Part shown: in pieces, positions 33,865 to 41,798 of the stretch
Position numbering within the stretch: the stretch's first letter is position 1
Layout: the number at the start of each line of letters is the position of its first letter
NCBI RefSeq assembly: GCF_004761975.1
Contig: NZ_RQII01000033.1
Span: forward strand, 1 to 56,425
DNA: 56,425 bases
From: Planococcus koreensis
GTDB taxonomy: Bacteria > Bacillota > Bacilli > Bacillales_A > Planococcaceae
Direction of reading: 5' to 3'
Program-made: the position numbers and the translations under genes
Notes under the pieces: model-generated
The model's database searches: none
What the model saw: only the letters and a program-made list of their open reading frames with translations
Told to the model about the DNA's origin: nothing

Positions 33865-35460
33865 ATGAATAAAAGATCCATCACAGTCATGTTTATCTTA
33901 ATTTGCCTATCCCCCTTTATCTTAATGGCCTGTTCCGGCGAAGAATCCGGCGGCTCAGAATCTGCAGCTGCGCAAGACACGCTCATTTTCGCCCGCGGCG
34001 GCGACTCGGTGTCATTGGATCCGTCAGAAGTGACCGATGGCGAATCGGAAAACGTCGCCCAAAGTATTTTAGAGACGCTGACGACGTTTGCGGAAGGTGA
34101 AACAACGGTAGAGCCAATGCTTGCAACCGAATGGAACGAGTCGGAAGACGGCCTCACGTATACGTTTACGCTTCGCGAAGGTGTGAAGTTCCACGACGGA
34201 ACGGATTTCAATGCTGAAGCCGTCGTCTTTAATTTCGAACGATGGATGAACGGCAACGCGGATAACTTCCCGATGTACGGCAGCGTGTTCGGCGGCTATA
34301 AAGCGGACGCTGCGCATAACATCGCTTCTGTTCGTGCTGTGGATGCGTCAACCGTAGAGATCAAGCTCAACGGCCCGCAGCCGACGCTGCTAAAAGACCT
34401 GGCGCTTACGCCGCTCTCGATATCAAGTCCGGCAGCGATTGAACAATCCGGCGAAGAATACAAAAGCAATCCGGTCGGGACCGGACCTTTCATCTTCAAA
34501 GAATGGGTACGCAACGACCGCATCGTTCTTGAGAAAAACAGCGAATACTGGTTGGATGGCTATCCGAAACTTGAACAAGTCATTTTCCGCACCATCCCGG
34601 ACAATTCCGCCCGCCTCAATGCACTGCTGAGCGGCGAAGTGGATTTGATTGCCGGCTTGGATTCGGAGAATCACGCACAGATTGAAGAAAACCCGGAATT
34701 GGCCCTGTTCTCGAGGCCGCCCCTTAACCTTGGCTACCTGGGCATGACCTTAACACACGAACCTTTCGATGACCCGCTTGTCCGCCAGGCGCTTAGCCAC
34801 GCGGTCAATAAAGACGCATTGGTCGAGGCGTTCTTCGGTGAAGGGGCGATTGCCGCGAAAAACCCGATTCCTCCGGCTGTTGAAGGCTATAACGACGCTA
34901 TCGAACCGTACCCATACGACCCCGAAAAAGCCAAAGAGCTTCTTGCTGAAGCCGGGCTGCCAGACGGCTTTGAAATGGAACTTTACGCAATGCCGGTTTC
35001 ACGCCCCTATATGCCAGACGGCGCGAAAGTCGCTGAATACCTGCAGTCGAACTTTGCAGAAATCGGCGTCAAAGCGGAAATCGTGACGTTTGAGTGGGCC
35101 ACTTATATCGAAAAAGCGTTGAACGGCGAAGCAGATGCATTCCTGCTCGGCTGGACGGGCATGAACGGTGATGCCGATAACTTCCTTTACACGCTTTGGC
35201 ACGGTGACAATATTGGTTCCACCAACTCGACGCAATATGATAATCCGGAGTTGAATAAGCTCCTGGACCAAGCAAGAACAACGACCGATCAAGAAGAGCG
35301 CAATGAAATATATAAACAAGCGCAAGTGATCATGCACGAAGATCCGCCGGTCATTCCGCTCGTCCACACATCGCCAACTCTTGCCGGCAAGGAAAACATC
35401 ACCGGGTTCGACCCGCATCCGACAGGCAGAGTCATCACGACGAAAATCGAATTTGAATAA
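33865..35460 (+). CDS. ABC-transporter peptide/nickel-binding lipoprotein (SBP_bac_5)
   Basis: A 531-residue extracellular substrate-binding lipoprotein of the DppA/OppA family. Signal peptide with lipobox LMAC (C20), then a Ser/Gly linker. LIFARGGDSVSLDPSEVTDGE, the signature loop GLTYTFTLREGVKFHDGTDFNAEAVVFNF, and VRQALSHAVNKDALVEAFF are diagnostic. It would capture oligo- or dipeptides, or glutathione-like ligands. No permease or ATPase gene is adjacent, so it may serve a transporter encoded elsewhere. ATG 33865 follows CCAAGGAG; the longer frame is not needed. It is monocistronic with its own terminator. Confidence 0.95.
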   Translation: MNKRSITVMFILICLSPFILMACSGEESGGSESAAAQDTLIFARGGDSVSLDPSEVTDGESENVAQSILETLTTFAEGETTVEPMLATEWNESEDGLTYTFTLREGVKFHDGTDFNAEAVVFNFERWMNGNADNFPMYGSVFGGYKADAAHNIASVRAVDASTVEIKLNGPQPTLLKDLALTPLSISSPAAIEQSGEEYKSNPVGTGPFIFKEWVRNDRIVLEKNSEYWLDGYPKLEQVIFRTIPDNSARLNALLSGEVDLIAGLDSENHAQIEENPELALFSRPPLNLGYLGMTLTHEPFDDPLVRQALSHAVNKDALVEAFFGEGAIAAKNPIPPAVEGYNDAIEPYPYDPEKAKELLAEAGLPDGFEMELYAMPVSRPYMPDGAKVAEYLQSNFAEIGVKAEIVTFEWATYIEKALNGEADAFLLGWTGMNGDADNFLYTLWHGDNIGSTNSTQYDNPELNKLLDQARTTTDQEERNEIYKQAQVIMHEDPPVIPLVHTSPTLAGKENITGFDPHPTGRVITTKIEFE

Positions 35461-35472
35461 TACAGCAAAGAG

Positions 35473-35523
35473 AAAAGGATGGCTCCGCAATTCAGCAATA
35501 AATTGGGGAGCCATCCTTTTTTT
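35473..35523 (+). terminator. Terminator after the SBP gene
   Basis: AAAAGGATGGCTCC pairs with GGAGCCATCCTTTT; inner AATT-type pairing adds to the long loop, and the exit is T7. Confidence 0.92.
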
Positions 35524-35758
35524 GCTTTTTCTGCACTTCAATAAATGACGCTTAATTGCCCAAATGCTATGAAAGTTGAAACGACCTGAAGCAGGAAATA
35601 TAAGTAAAACTGGTAACTAGGTCTGACATGGAATGTTAATGATTATCCACAGTCCAAGGAAAAACTTGATGTGTGGTGGCAGCATTTGATTTATTGTTAA
35701 AAGAAGAACTGCTTTTGTAATGCTGATTCACTGGAAACCTATAATGAAATGAGGCAGC
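35524..35758. other. Intergenic gap, nothing recognised
   Basis: About 235 AT-rich bases precede the next gene. No ORF of note, hairpin or consensus promoter was found. The ribosome binding site GAGG is at 35751-35754. Confidence 0.4.
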
Positions 35759-36130
35759 ATGACCATGGACTCCATATCAATGGCTGTAAAAAAGGAATCG
35801 GTAGAATCTTTCCGATCGACCATCAGTAAATTAGAAAAAGCCTTGGCGCAGATGACCGAGAAAGGCGTTAATACGACGCTATTACAGAAGCGCCTCCAAG
35901 CCCATTATGTCGGCTTGGCTGTACTCGAAAACGTTTGGCAACAAAAACCTCAGCCATACAGCGATGGAGAATTGGCAGAAGCCTGTATTGTTTTAGCCGG
36001 CTTATTCCCCTCGCTAGAGAACGCATACCACAAATCAAAGGCAGGCAGTCCGCAACGGACGCTATTAGCGAGACGGATTCGAGCTTTGGAACTGGCTGTT
36101 TTCTTGATGGAAAAAAGTTCAGCGGAGTAG
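35759..36130 (+). CDS. Helical hypothetical protein
   Basis: A 123-residue alpha-helical protein. MAVKKESVESFRSTISKLEKALAQMTEKGVNTTLLQKRL forms two amphipathic helices, and SDGELAEACIVLAGLFPSLENAYHKS with QRTLLARRIRALELAVFLMEKS forms two more. No signal peptide or membrane segment. I do not recognise a family. Two ATG codons (35759, 35765) are possible; the SD GAGG fits the first closely and the second better. It lies alone between the SBP terminator and the convergent lipoprotein gene. Confidence 0.65.
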   Translation: MTMDSISMAVKKESVESFRSTISKLEKALAQMTEKGVNTTLLQKRLQAHYVGLAVLENVWQQKPQPYSDGELAEACIVLAGLFPSLENAYHKSKAGSPQRTLLARRIRALELAVFLMEKSSAE

Positions 36131-36214
36131 AAGCAATTTAGGAACTGCTGCGATGTACTGCAAAATTATCGTGAACTAAATACGAAAAAAGCATCCAATT
36201 TAAGGGCCCATTCA

Positions 36215-36484
36215 TCAACAAATCGCAGCTGTAATCATTTCAATTTCCCCAGTTTCCGCGTTGACAGAATCAACACCATGCTCGCAATTTTCTTCGTTTT
36301 TCCACTCAATTAGATAGTTGCCTCTCTTGAGTTCTGTTGAAAGAATTTCGACTTTGCCGATGTTTCCGTTTCGGAGTTCGATAACACTGGACTTTGCCTG
36401 CTCTTCTGAGACAGTCACTTCATGATTGCAGCCACTTGCAATGACAATCAATGAGACAAATATAGCCGAAACTAGTTTCTTCAC
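36215..36484 (-). CDS. Small lipoprotein with PepSY-like domain
   Basis: An 89-residue predicted lipoprotein. A KK start, a hydrophobic stretch and the lipobox ASGC (C19). The mature part, EEQAKSSVIELRNGNIGKVEILSTELKRGNYLIEWKNE... ending in GEIEMITAAIC, has the small PepSY-like alpha-beta pattern (helix, strand, strand, then D-x-x-x-G-x-I). Members modulate extracellular proteases in some cases. The start is GTG with AGGAG about 8 nt upstream. It is convergent with the helical gene at 35759. Confidence 0.7.
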   Translation of the reverse strand: MKKLVSAIFVSLIVIASGCNHEVTVSEEQAKSSVIELRNGNIGKVEILSTELKRGNYLIEWKNEENCEHGVDSVNAETGEIEMITAAIC

Positions 36485-36640
36485 TTCCCTTTCTCCTTCC
36501 AGTCTCTAAAATTATTTCTTGTTGAGGGTGTTTTGTTATTAGGTGAATTTAGGGGCAATTATAAAAAATTAAACATATTTATAGAATATTCAAACTACTT
36601 CTTTTATACTAGAATCTAAGACCAAGAAAGGAAGTGTTGT

Positions 36641-37378
36641 ATGAAAAGACTCATCAAAACCGCTACTGCTATTTTGCTTGTCAGTTCACTTACAGCTCCA
36701 GCTGCTTTTGCCAAAAATGACAACGCCAAGGAATCGCTTGTCGCATTGGGGGATTCAATTCCGTTCGGCTTTAACCTTGGCCAGAACAACCAGAATCCCG
36801 CGAAAACCAGCTACCCTTATTTGATTGGCGAAGATGGCGATTTGCGGGTTCGCAATCTAGGGATTTCCGGATGGCAGTCCGCTCAGCTGTTAGACGCATT
36901 GGAAACAGACCAAAAATATCGCCAAGCCCTAGACCATGCCGATTATGTGTCAGTAACGATTGGCAGCAACGATCTCTTATCCATTCTGCGTGCTGCAGCT
37001 GCAGAAAGTGCAGGGAATCAGCTTTTGTTCCAGCAATTATTGCAGCAAAAGCTCTCCACTAGCGACGTTTTCACGAATATCGGTGAAACAATCGAAGAAA
37101 TTCGCTCGCTGACCGATGCGCCGATTGTTTTGTACAATGTCTACAATCCGTTTCAGTTGAACGATCCGCTGCATTATGTGGCCGATGCTGTCCTGCCGCA
37201 GATAAATCTTGGATTTATAGGACTGGCATTTTCCTATAGTGATGTCTATGTTGCTGACGCATACAGTGCATTCGGCAACGACCAAGCTGAATACGTCATC
37301 CAAGGCGATATTCATCCGACCAATGCCGGCCAGGCAGTGCTTGCTGGTATTGGGTTGGACGCTTTGGGGTTGGATTAA
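36641..37378 (+). CDS. Secreted SGNH/GDSL hydrolase
   Basis: A 245-residue secreted esterase-type hydrolase with a signal peptide ending AAFA-K (residues 1-24). The four SGNH blocks are visible: block I VALGDSIPFGF with the nucleophile serine, then NLGISGWQS (Gly), VTIGSNDLL (Asn), and GDIHPTNAGQAVLA (Asp and His). It would act on lipid, polysaccharide-acetyl or peptidoglycan-acetyl esters; the substrate is not known. ATG follows AAGAAAGGAAG. Monocistronic; a terminator lies 16 bp after the stop. Confidence 0.9.
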   Translation: MKRLIKTATAILLVSSLTAPAAFAKNDNAKESLVALGDSIPFGFNLGQNNQNPAKTSYPYLIGEDGDLRVRNLGISGWQSAQLLDALETDQKYRQALDHADYVSVTIGSNDLLSILRAAAAESAGNQLLFQQLLQQKLSTSDVFTNIGETIEEIRSLTDAPIVLYNVYNPFQLNDPLHYVADAVLPQINLGFIGLAFSYSDVYVADAYSAFGNDQAEYVIQGDIHPTNAGQAVLAGIGLDALGLD

Positions 37379-37393
37379 GGTAAAAGGATACTT

Positions 37394-37432
37394 AAAAGCT
37401 GCAGTCCTAGGTAATACTGGACTGCAGCTTTT
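37394..37432 (+). terminator. Terminator of the SGNH hydrolase gene
   Basis: AAAAGCTGCAGTCC and GGACTGCAGCTTTT form a 14-bp perfect stem with an 11-base loop, though followed by only a modest T run. Confidence 0.9.
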
Positions 37433-37499
37433 CATTGCTTACTATCTTACGCTAGCAAAGAGCGGGACAATAATTCCTTATCCCTTAGCTCGAGCAATG

Positions 37500-38420
37500 C
37501 TAATAACGCATTTTCAAATCTTCTTTCCCAATGTAAATCTCACACTTCTTCAAACGCTCACTTCTCTTGTCATGCAATATTTCAACCATCTGAAATTTCT
37601 CGCTTCCGGGGGCATGGTGAATCTTTTTATGGCACATTGCGCAAAGTGAGACAATATTCGCTTCAACATCTAAACTATTATCGAATTGAGCTTGAAACTC
37701 CAGAGGTATAAGATGGTGCGCTTCTACATAATTTTCATCTGTCACAGATGAAACGAAAAACTCATGCGACGCATCCACTTCGCATTTAAAATCAGCTTGT
37801 ACAATGGCTCTTTTAGCTGTCAAAGGAGCTCTTCCCCATTGCATTTTTTTGGATGCTTGGCTTCCTTTTTCAATCAATTCTTTTGGTCGATCTTCAACGA
37901 CTGCCTTCTTTATTGTTATTTCTTCTATGGCTTTTTGATAATCTTCATCATTCTTAAACTTCACAAATCGTAACTGCCGCTTTGCTAGCAACTTCTTAAG
38001 CGCCGGATATTGGGCAGCGTCAAGAGTCTGATGTGATTGGTTGAAGCTTTTCATCCCGCTCCATATTTTCTGAACATCTTTTATATCCAGAGGATCAAAA
38101 GTGAAAATGGACGACTTTGAAAACTTATAATACCCACTGTATCCAAATTCATTCACTTCATCATAGCTTACTGTTTTTTTAAGCAGGGCAGAAGCGATCA
38201 AACGGCCTCGGAACTGAAATAAAACCAATGTCCCTTTTGGTGCGGTCATTTTTCTCTTAAACTGATATTTATTGCCTGGCAAATAGAACTTAAACCAATC
38301 CTGGACCTCCTCAATGCTTTTTCCAATGAATGCAAGATCATTTTTAGACATTGGCAATAAGCGTATATCTGGCACCTCTTCTGAAATAAGGTCTACTTGT
38401 TCTTGATATTTTTTCACCAT
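37500..38420 (-). CDS. HNH endonuclease with an N-terminal EVE/PUA-like domain
   Basis: A 306-residue protein. The C-terminal part (residues about 205-300) is a complete HNH/McrA-type nuclease: CEVDASHEFF, VEAHHLIPLEFQ (the first H with D-like metal site), and SLCAMCHKKIHHAPGSEKF, with its two C-x-x-C-like pairs. The N-terminal 170 residues (GTLVLFQFRGRLIASALLKKTV and SIFTFDPLDIKDVQKIW) resemble EVE/PUA-type modified-base readers found with McrA-type nucleases. It probably cuts modified DNA. The start is ATG 38420, whose AAAGGGGAC has the right spacing. It starts the accessory half of the window. Confidence 0.85.
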   Translation of the reverse strand: MVKKYQEQVDLISEEVPDIRLLPMSKNDLAFIGKSIEEVQDWFKFYLPGNKYQFKRKMTAPKGTLVLFQFRGRLIASALLKKTVSYDEVNEFGYSGYYKFSKSSIFTFDPLDIKDVQKIWSGMKSFNQSHQTLDAAQYPALKKLLAKRQLRFVKFKNDEDYQKAIEEITIKKAVVEDRPKELIEKGSQASKKMQWGRAPLTAKRAIVQADFKCEVDASHEFFVSSVTDENYVEAHHLIPLEFQAQFDNSLDVEANIVSLCAMCHKKIHHAPGSEKFQMVEILHDKRSERLKKCEIYIGKEDLKMRY

Positions 38421-38566
38421 TTCCCGGGTCCCCTTTGCAATGCAATTTGACGGTATGTTAGACAAGTTTGTTAATTCAGAATACCACATTCAAATTCTGA
38501 AAAAGGAACCTTCTTCAATATTCACCAGAAAAATTGAAGAAAGCTCCGTTATAATAGCCACTCACT

Positions 38567-38671
38567 CTATTTAAGCGCTCTTTGCAGCATCTCCAGCCGC
38601 TCCAAGCGCTCAAACTTCACCGTCCGCAGAAAGGCTACATCTTCAGGGAGGCCGAACCAAATAACTTCAGT
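38567..38671 (-). pseudogene. C-terminal remnant of an unknown protein
   Basis: One open stretch reads TEVIWFGLPEDVAFL, then RTVKFERLERLEMLQRALK and stop. No ATG, GTG or TTG start lies in frame before the upstream TAA, although an AAGGGGAC site precedes an ATT codon at a plausible distance. It is either a relic of a deleted gene or a small gene with a rare start codon. I cannot name a family. Confidence 0.3.
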
Positions 38672-38700
38672 CCCCTTTTAACTTTTTTTCTACACGCTTG

Positions 38701-39183
38701 TTATAAGTGGCCGCTTACAGCATCGACAAACTTGTTAACTCCCTGATCAATCACAGATGCAAGCGAATCGGGATCCTCGAAATCTGGTGTAGAGGTCAAT
38801 GTGCACTCTATGATTGCTTCTAAATTTGCCTCATCATGAAACACCATAATGTCAGCTGACATGTCACTGGTTTGTAGAAGTTCATATTTCTTCGCTATAT
38901 CCCTGTTCCGAGCAGAAAGCCAGACTTCAAAGGCTCCTTTTTCGTGTAAATAAACAATGGCAATTTTCAACCCTTTATCTTTTAGCTGTTCTGTCTTGAA
39001 TGAAAAAAATGTCATATCCATATGCCCTTGATACATAGAGCCGATTTCGTTCTGTGGGTATTTTTTGATCAACCCTATTCGCAATTTGCTGATAAACGCT
39101 AAAATCCCTTTGTACGCAGCCTGAAGTTCACCGTCTTGCAACTGGTTCGTGTATTCATGGATTAGTTGATTCAACCCTTTCAA
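38701..39183 (-). CDS. DUF7000-like conserved protein
   Basis: A 160-residue soluble protein. MKGLNQLIHEYTNQLQDGELQAAYKGILAFISKLRIGLIKKYP is the helical N-terminus, and MYQGHMDMTFFSFKTEQLKDKGLKIAIVYLH followed by FEVWLSARNRDIAKKYELL is the strand-helix core. I associate these with DUF7000, a family of unknown function. The start is TTG 39183, preceded by GGGGGTGAAGGG. It could be a sensor-effector subunit, but nothing in the sequence says so. The neighbour at 39222 starts 39 bp upstream on the same strand. Confidence 0.7.
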   Translation of the reverse strand: MKGLNQLIHEYTNQLQDGELQAAYKGILAFISKLRIGLIKKYPQNEIGSMYQGHMDMTFFSFKTEQLKDKGLKIAIVYLHEKGAFEVWLSARNRDIAKKYELLQTSDMSADIMVFHDEANLEAIIECTLTSTPDFEDPDSLASVIDQGVNKFVDAVSGHL

Positions 39184-39221
39184 CCCTTCACCCCCTAGAA
39201 GATCAATTCTCCTGCTTTTAA

Positions 39222-39479
39222 TTATTTAAAATTCCCTTGTCCCTTTTTGTCAGCAACCCTCTGTGCAAATTTAGCCCCGACTATTGTCATCACAATGGCG
39301 CCTGCTATAGCCCCCACATATGCGGCTAACTCGTAACCTTCAAGTCCGGTAGATTCATAAATATCGAGTCCGCCTAAAAAAGTCCCGCCCACAACTAAGC
39401 CGAAGAAAGCACCTCCAATACCTCCGACTACGAAACCGATAAACCCACCGATGATGCGTGGCACTCGTTTCCTGTTCAT
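39222..39479 (-). CDS. Small glycine-rich membrane protein
   Basis: An 85-residue protein with two hydrophobic segments, the first glycine-zipper-like (IIGGFIGFVVGGIGGAFFGL) and the second VGAIAGAIVMTIVGA, followed by a charged tail (KFAQRVADKKGQGNFK). Glycine-zipper helices often pack in membranes as oligomers. ATG 39479 has AAGGAG at about 10 nt; TTG 39485 is less well placed. Together with the DUF7000 gene downstream (39 bp away, same strand) it probably forms a two-gene unit. Confidence 0.7.
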   Translation of the reverse strand: MNRKRVPRIIGGFIGFVVGGIGGAFFGLVVGGTFLGGLDIYESTGLEGYELAAYVGAIAGAIVMTIVGAKFAQRVADKKGQGNFK

Positions 39480-39566
39480 TGCCAAATCACTCCTTTATTG
39501 TTACTTACGATACATTCATTGTCCATCCCTCTTTATGTTTGCTACAGGGACGGGGTTTTAACGAAC

Positions 39567-39615
39567 AAAAAAGCTGGTTCCAAAAACCAATAAGGATTAA
39601 GGAACCGACTTTTTT
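39567..39615. terminator. Imperfect hairpin terminator before the OFA remnant
   Basis: AAAAAAGCTGGTTCC and GGAACCGACTTTTTT pair with two mismatches across a long loop. It lies 19 bp past the remnant's stop at 39634 and may serve it, or the opposite strand. Confidence 0.65.
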
Positions 39616-39633
39616 GACTAGGTTTTACATACT

Positions 39634-40105
39634 TATTTGGTACTGCTTTCTTGAAGATTAAGCCCTTTTGAAGCGGTTGTTGTCTTTTGTGGCTGTGCTT
39701 TCCCTTCAATTCGCTTGATGTCCCAGCGGATCAACAGCGAAATCAGGAAACCGATGAAAACCAGGACGATGAAGAAGTAAAACACCGGAACATAGCTGTC
39801 TGTCCGCTCTCAGATCTGCGAAACGATTGCCGGTCCGATAATGCCGCCCATTGACCAAGTCGTCAATAAATAACGGTGAATCGCACCCAAATGCTTGGTT
39901 CCGAAAAGATCCTCGAAAAATGCGGGAAGATTGGATAATCCGCAGCAGCAGTAGCTGACAATGACCAATATCAAAGCTTGGAATATCAATACGTTGGTGA
40001 TGTTCGGAAGCATTGTGAACGCAACAGCATCACGAAGAAAATCGTGCTGATTGCAATCGCCGCTAATGCAATCAGCCACCTGTTTTTTGTTTTGCCCATC
40101 GAACA
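39634..40105 (-). pseudogene. Decayed OFA-type MFS antiporter with large internal deletion
   Basis: The start region is intact (AAAGGAGG site, then MGKTKNRWLIALAAIAIS), but within 25 codons it jumps to the second half of the transporter in another frame (AFTMLPNITNVLIFQALIL, LVIVSYCCCGLSNLPAFFEDLF, FGTKHLGAIHRYLLTTW, SMGGIIGPAIVSQI), then an in-frame stop. The last part (ERTDSYVPVFYFFIVLVFIGF, LIRWDIKRIEGKAQPQKTTT) follows beyond it. These match the oxalate/formate antiporter (OFA) branch of MFS, about 430 residues normally. So a middle piece of roughly 250 residues has been lost, in addition to a frameshift and a nonsense codon. Confidence 0.8.
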
Positions 40106-40131
40106 TCCTCCTTTTGTGTACCTTGAGCAGT

Positions 40132-40266
40132 ATTCAAACAACCGCCTGATCCGTCCGCGTGCGGAATACATCGGGCCTGGCATGCAGAAATACGTTCCGG
40201 TTGAAAAGCGAGAAGGATAACAAGAAAGCGATTGTGACTGTCCCGGTTTTGGGAGGGCTGACATGA
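40132..40266 (+). pseudogene. C-terminal remnant on the opposite strand, unidentified
   Basis: The plus strand reads NNRLIRPRAEYIGPGMQKYV followed by PVEKRE, then with a one-base shift DNKKAIVTVPVLGGLT and TGA. The text is protein-like, ends before a strong terminator, but starts abruptly beside the 5' end of the OFA remnant. This suggests one deletion or rearrangement took out the neighbouring sequences of both. Family not recognised. Confidence 0.3.
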
Positions 40267-40292
40267 ACTTATCAGTATAAAGCATAAACGAC

Positions 40293-40328
40293 AAAAGGCG
40301 CTTCCTGTGTTTACAGGAAGCGCCTTTT
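40293..40328. terminator. Terminator after the plus-strand remnant
   Basis: AAAAGGCGCTTCCTGT pairs perfectly with ACAGGAAGCGCCTTTT across a 4-base loop, a 16-bp stem. It also lies between the remnant and the convergent butanediol dehydrogenase gene. Confidence 0.93.
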
Positions 40329-40430
40329 GTTATCTGTCTGAAAGATTCATCATCCACTGATATATGGCATGCGGATTTTGTTGCGTTCTTTTGCTGCATA
40401 TAGCCATTTAAAAGAAGAAACACTTAATGC

Positions 40431-41480
40431 TTACTTTTCACCGCTTAATTCTACAAGGATTTTTACTTGTGTTTTATCTTTCGTTAAAGCCTCAAAACCT
40501 TTATCAACAATATCATCTAATTGAATTTGAGATGTTACAATACTTTGTGGGTTTAATTGGCCAGTCCCCATCAGGTCTACCGTTTGTTGGAACGAAGTTG
40601 GTGTATATGCAATAGAAGACGTTATTTTAACACCTGTATTAGTCAATTGAATCGGATTCCATTCGATTGGTCTAGCAAAAATAGACACAATCACCATCGT
40701 TCCACGGGCTTTTGTAGACTCGATTGCTTGTGTAAATGTTGGTGCTACACCGGCAACTTCAAATGATACATCTACCCCTTCTGGAACAATTGCGCGAATT
40801 GCTTCTACAGGATTTTCTTTCCCAGAGTTAACAATATGCGTTGCACCTAATTCTTTTGCTTTTTCAAGGCGCGTTTCTGATAAATCCAAAACAATGATTT
40901 TGCTTGCTCCTGCAGCTTTTGCAGCAATTACGGTCACCAATCCAATAGGTCCAGCACCAAATATTGCTGCAGTATCGCCAAAGCGAAGCCCACCTTCTTT
41001 GATTGCTTGTACAGCAACGGCAGTTGGTTCAACGAGCGCACCTTCTTGCAGACTTAATGTTTCTGGAAGAAGGTAAACATTCGATTCGGGTGCATTGGCA
41101 AAAGTAGTGAAGCCTCCATCTCCATGAAGACCAATAAAGCTGAAACCATCGTATTGATCAATATCTTCTGGTTTGTTGCCATAGGTTAAAGTAGGATTGA
41201 TTGCAACGCGATCCCCCACTTTAAACTTGGTTACTTGGGATCCTACTTTTTCAATAATACCCGCAAATTCGTGTCCCATGATAAGGGGTGCTACTTGACC
41301 AGTTAGTTGATCTTCTTTTTCAGTAGGAACAAAAACAGGCCCTTCTTGATACTCATGCAAATCACTGCCGCAAATACCAGCCCATGCGACACGGACCGAT
41401 ACTTCGTTGTCTTTTAATGCTTTTAATTCTCTTTCTTCGATGCGAATATCTTTTTCTCCATACCATACTGCTGCTTTCAT
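40431..41480 (-). CDS. bdhA: (R,R)-butanediol dehydrogenase-type zinc alcohol dehydrogenase
   Basis: A 349-residue medium-chain dehydrogenase that would reduce acetoin to 2,3-butanediol with NADH, or the reverse. Catalytic zinc ligands C37 (GICGSDLHEY), H70/E71 (IMGHEFAGIIE) and E in GALVEPTAVAVQ. Rossmann motif GAGPIGLVTVIAAKA at about 175. The structural zinc cysteine loop of other MDRs is replaced by PTLTYGNKPEDIDQYDGFSF, as in the BdhA branch. ATG follows AGGAGGAATTTT. Codon and base usage look a little more AT-rich than the core genes nearby, so it may be acquired. Monocistronic. Confidence 0.88.
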   Translation of the reverse strand: MKAAVWYGEKDIRIEERELKALKDNEVSVRVAWAGICGSDLHEYQEGPVFVPTEKEDQLTGQVAPLIMGHEFAGIIEKVGSQVTKFKVGDRVAINPTLTYGNKPEDIDQYDGFSFIGLHGDGGFTTFANAPESNVYLLPETLSLQEGALVEPTAVAVQAIKEGGLRFGDTAAIFGAGPIGLVTVIAAKAAGASKIIVLDLSETRLEKAKELGATHIVNSGKENPVEAIRAIVPEGVDVSFEVAGVAPTFTQAIESTKARGTMVIVSIFARPIEWNPIQLTNTGVKITSSIAYTPTSFQQTVDLMGTGQLNPQSIVTSQIQLDDIVDKGFEALTKDKTQVKILVELSGEK

Positions 41481-41743
41481 AATAAAATTCCTCCTGAGTT
41501 GTGAGTTCTTTAATCTTGAATGCTTTTAATAAGATAGGAGAATGGAATGTATACCCCTAAAAAATCAAACTAAATATTTGATTACATATGCCATGAAATA
41601 AATATGTATGCAACATCATCTTATTCCTCATAGTTTATACCGTCAATGATACTGCTTGTGTACCTAGTAATGCACAGTTTGGTATTGCGGCACTTTCCCT
41701 TAATTGTGTTTTTCACAGGGACGCGTTTTTATACGAGTGTAAA
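41481..41743. other. Upstream region of bdhA and spacer
   Basis: About 260 AT-rich bases between two minus-strand genes. Near 41551-41556 the minus strand has GGGGTATAC, which resembles a sigma-B -10, but no matching -35 (GTTT at 13-15 bp) is visible. No gene was found. Confidence 0.35.
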
Positions 41744-41777
41744 TAAAACAGGCAGAGAATTTTAGAATTCTCTGCCT
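41744..41777 (-). terminator. Terminator of the glycerophosphodiesterase gene
   Basis: AGGCAGAGAATT pairs perfectly with AATTCTCTGCCT around a 4-base loop, and the minus strand exits through TGTTTTATTT. It is 22 bp past the stop. Confidence 0.9.
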
Positions 41778-41798
41778 GGCATGCACACTATTGAATTC

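Noticed and set aside
37239..37649. A 136-residue plus-strand frame
   Set aside because: It starts inside the SGNH gene and crosses its terminator into the antisense of the HNH gene.
41551..41560. Sigma-B promoter of bdhA
   Set aside because: A GGGTAT-like -10 exists but no GTTT-type -35 at 13-15 bp.
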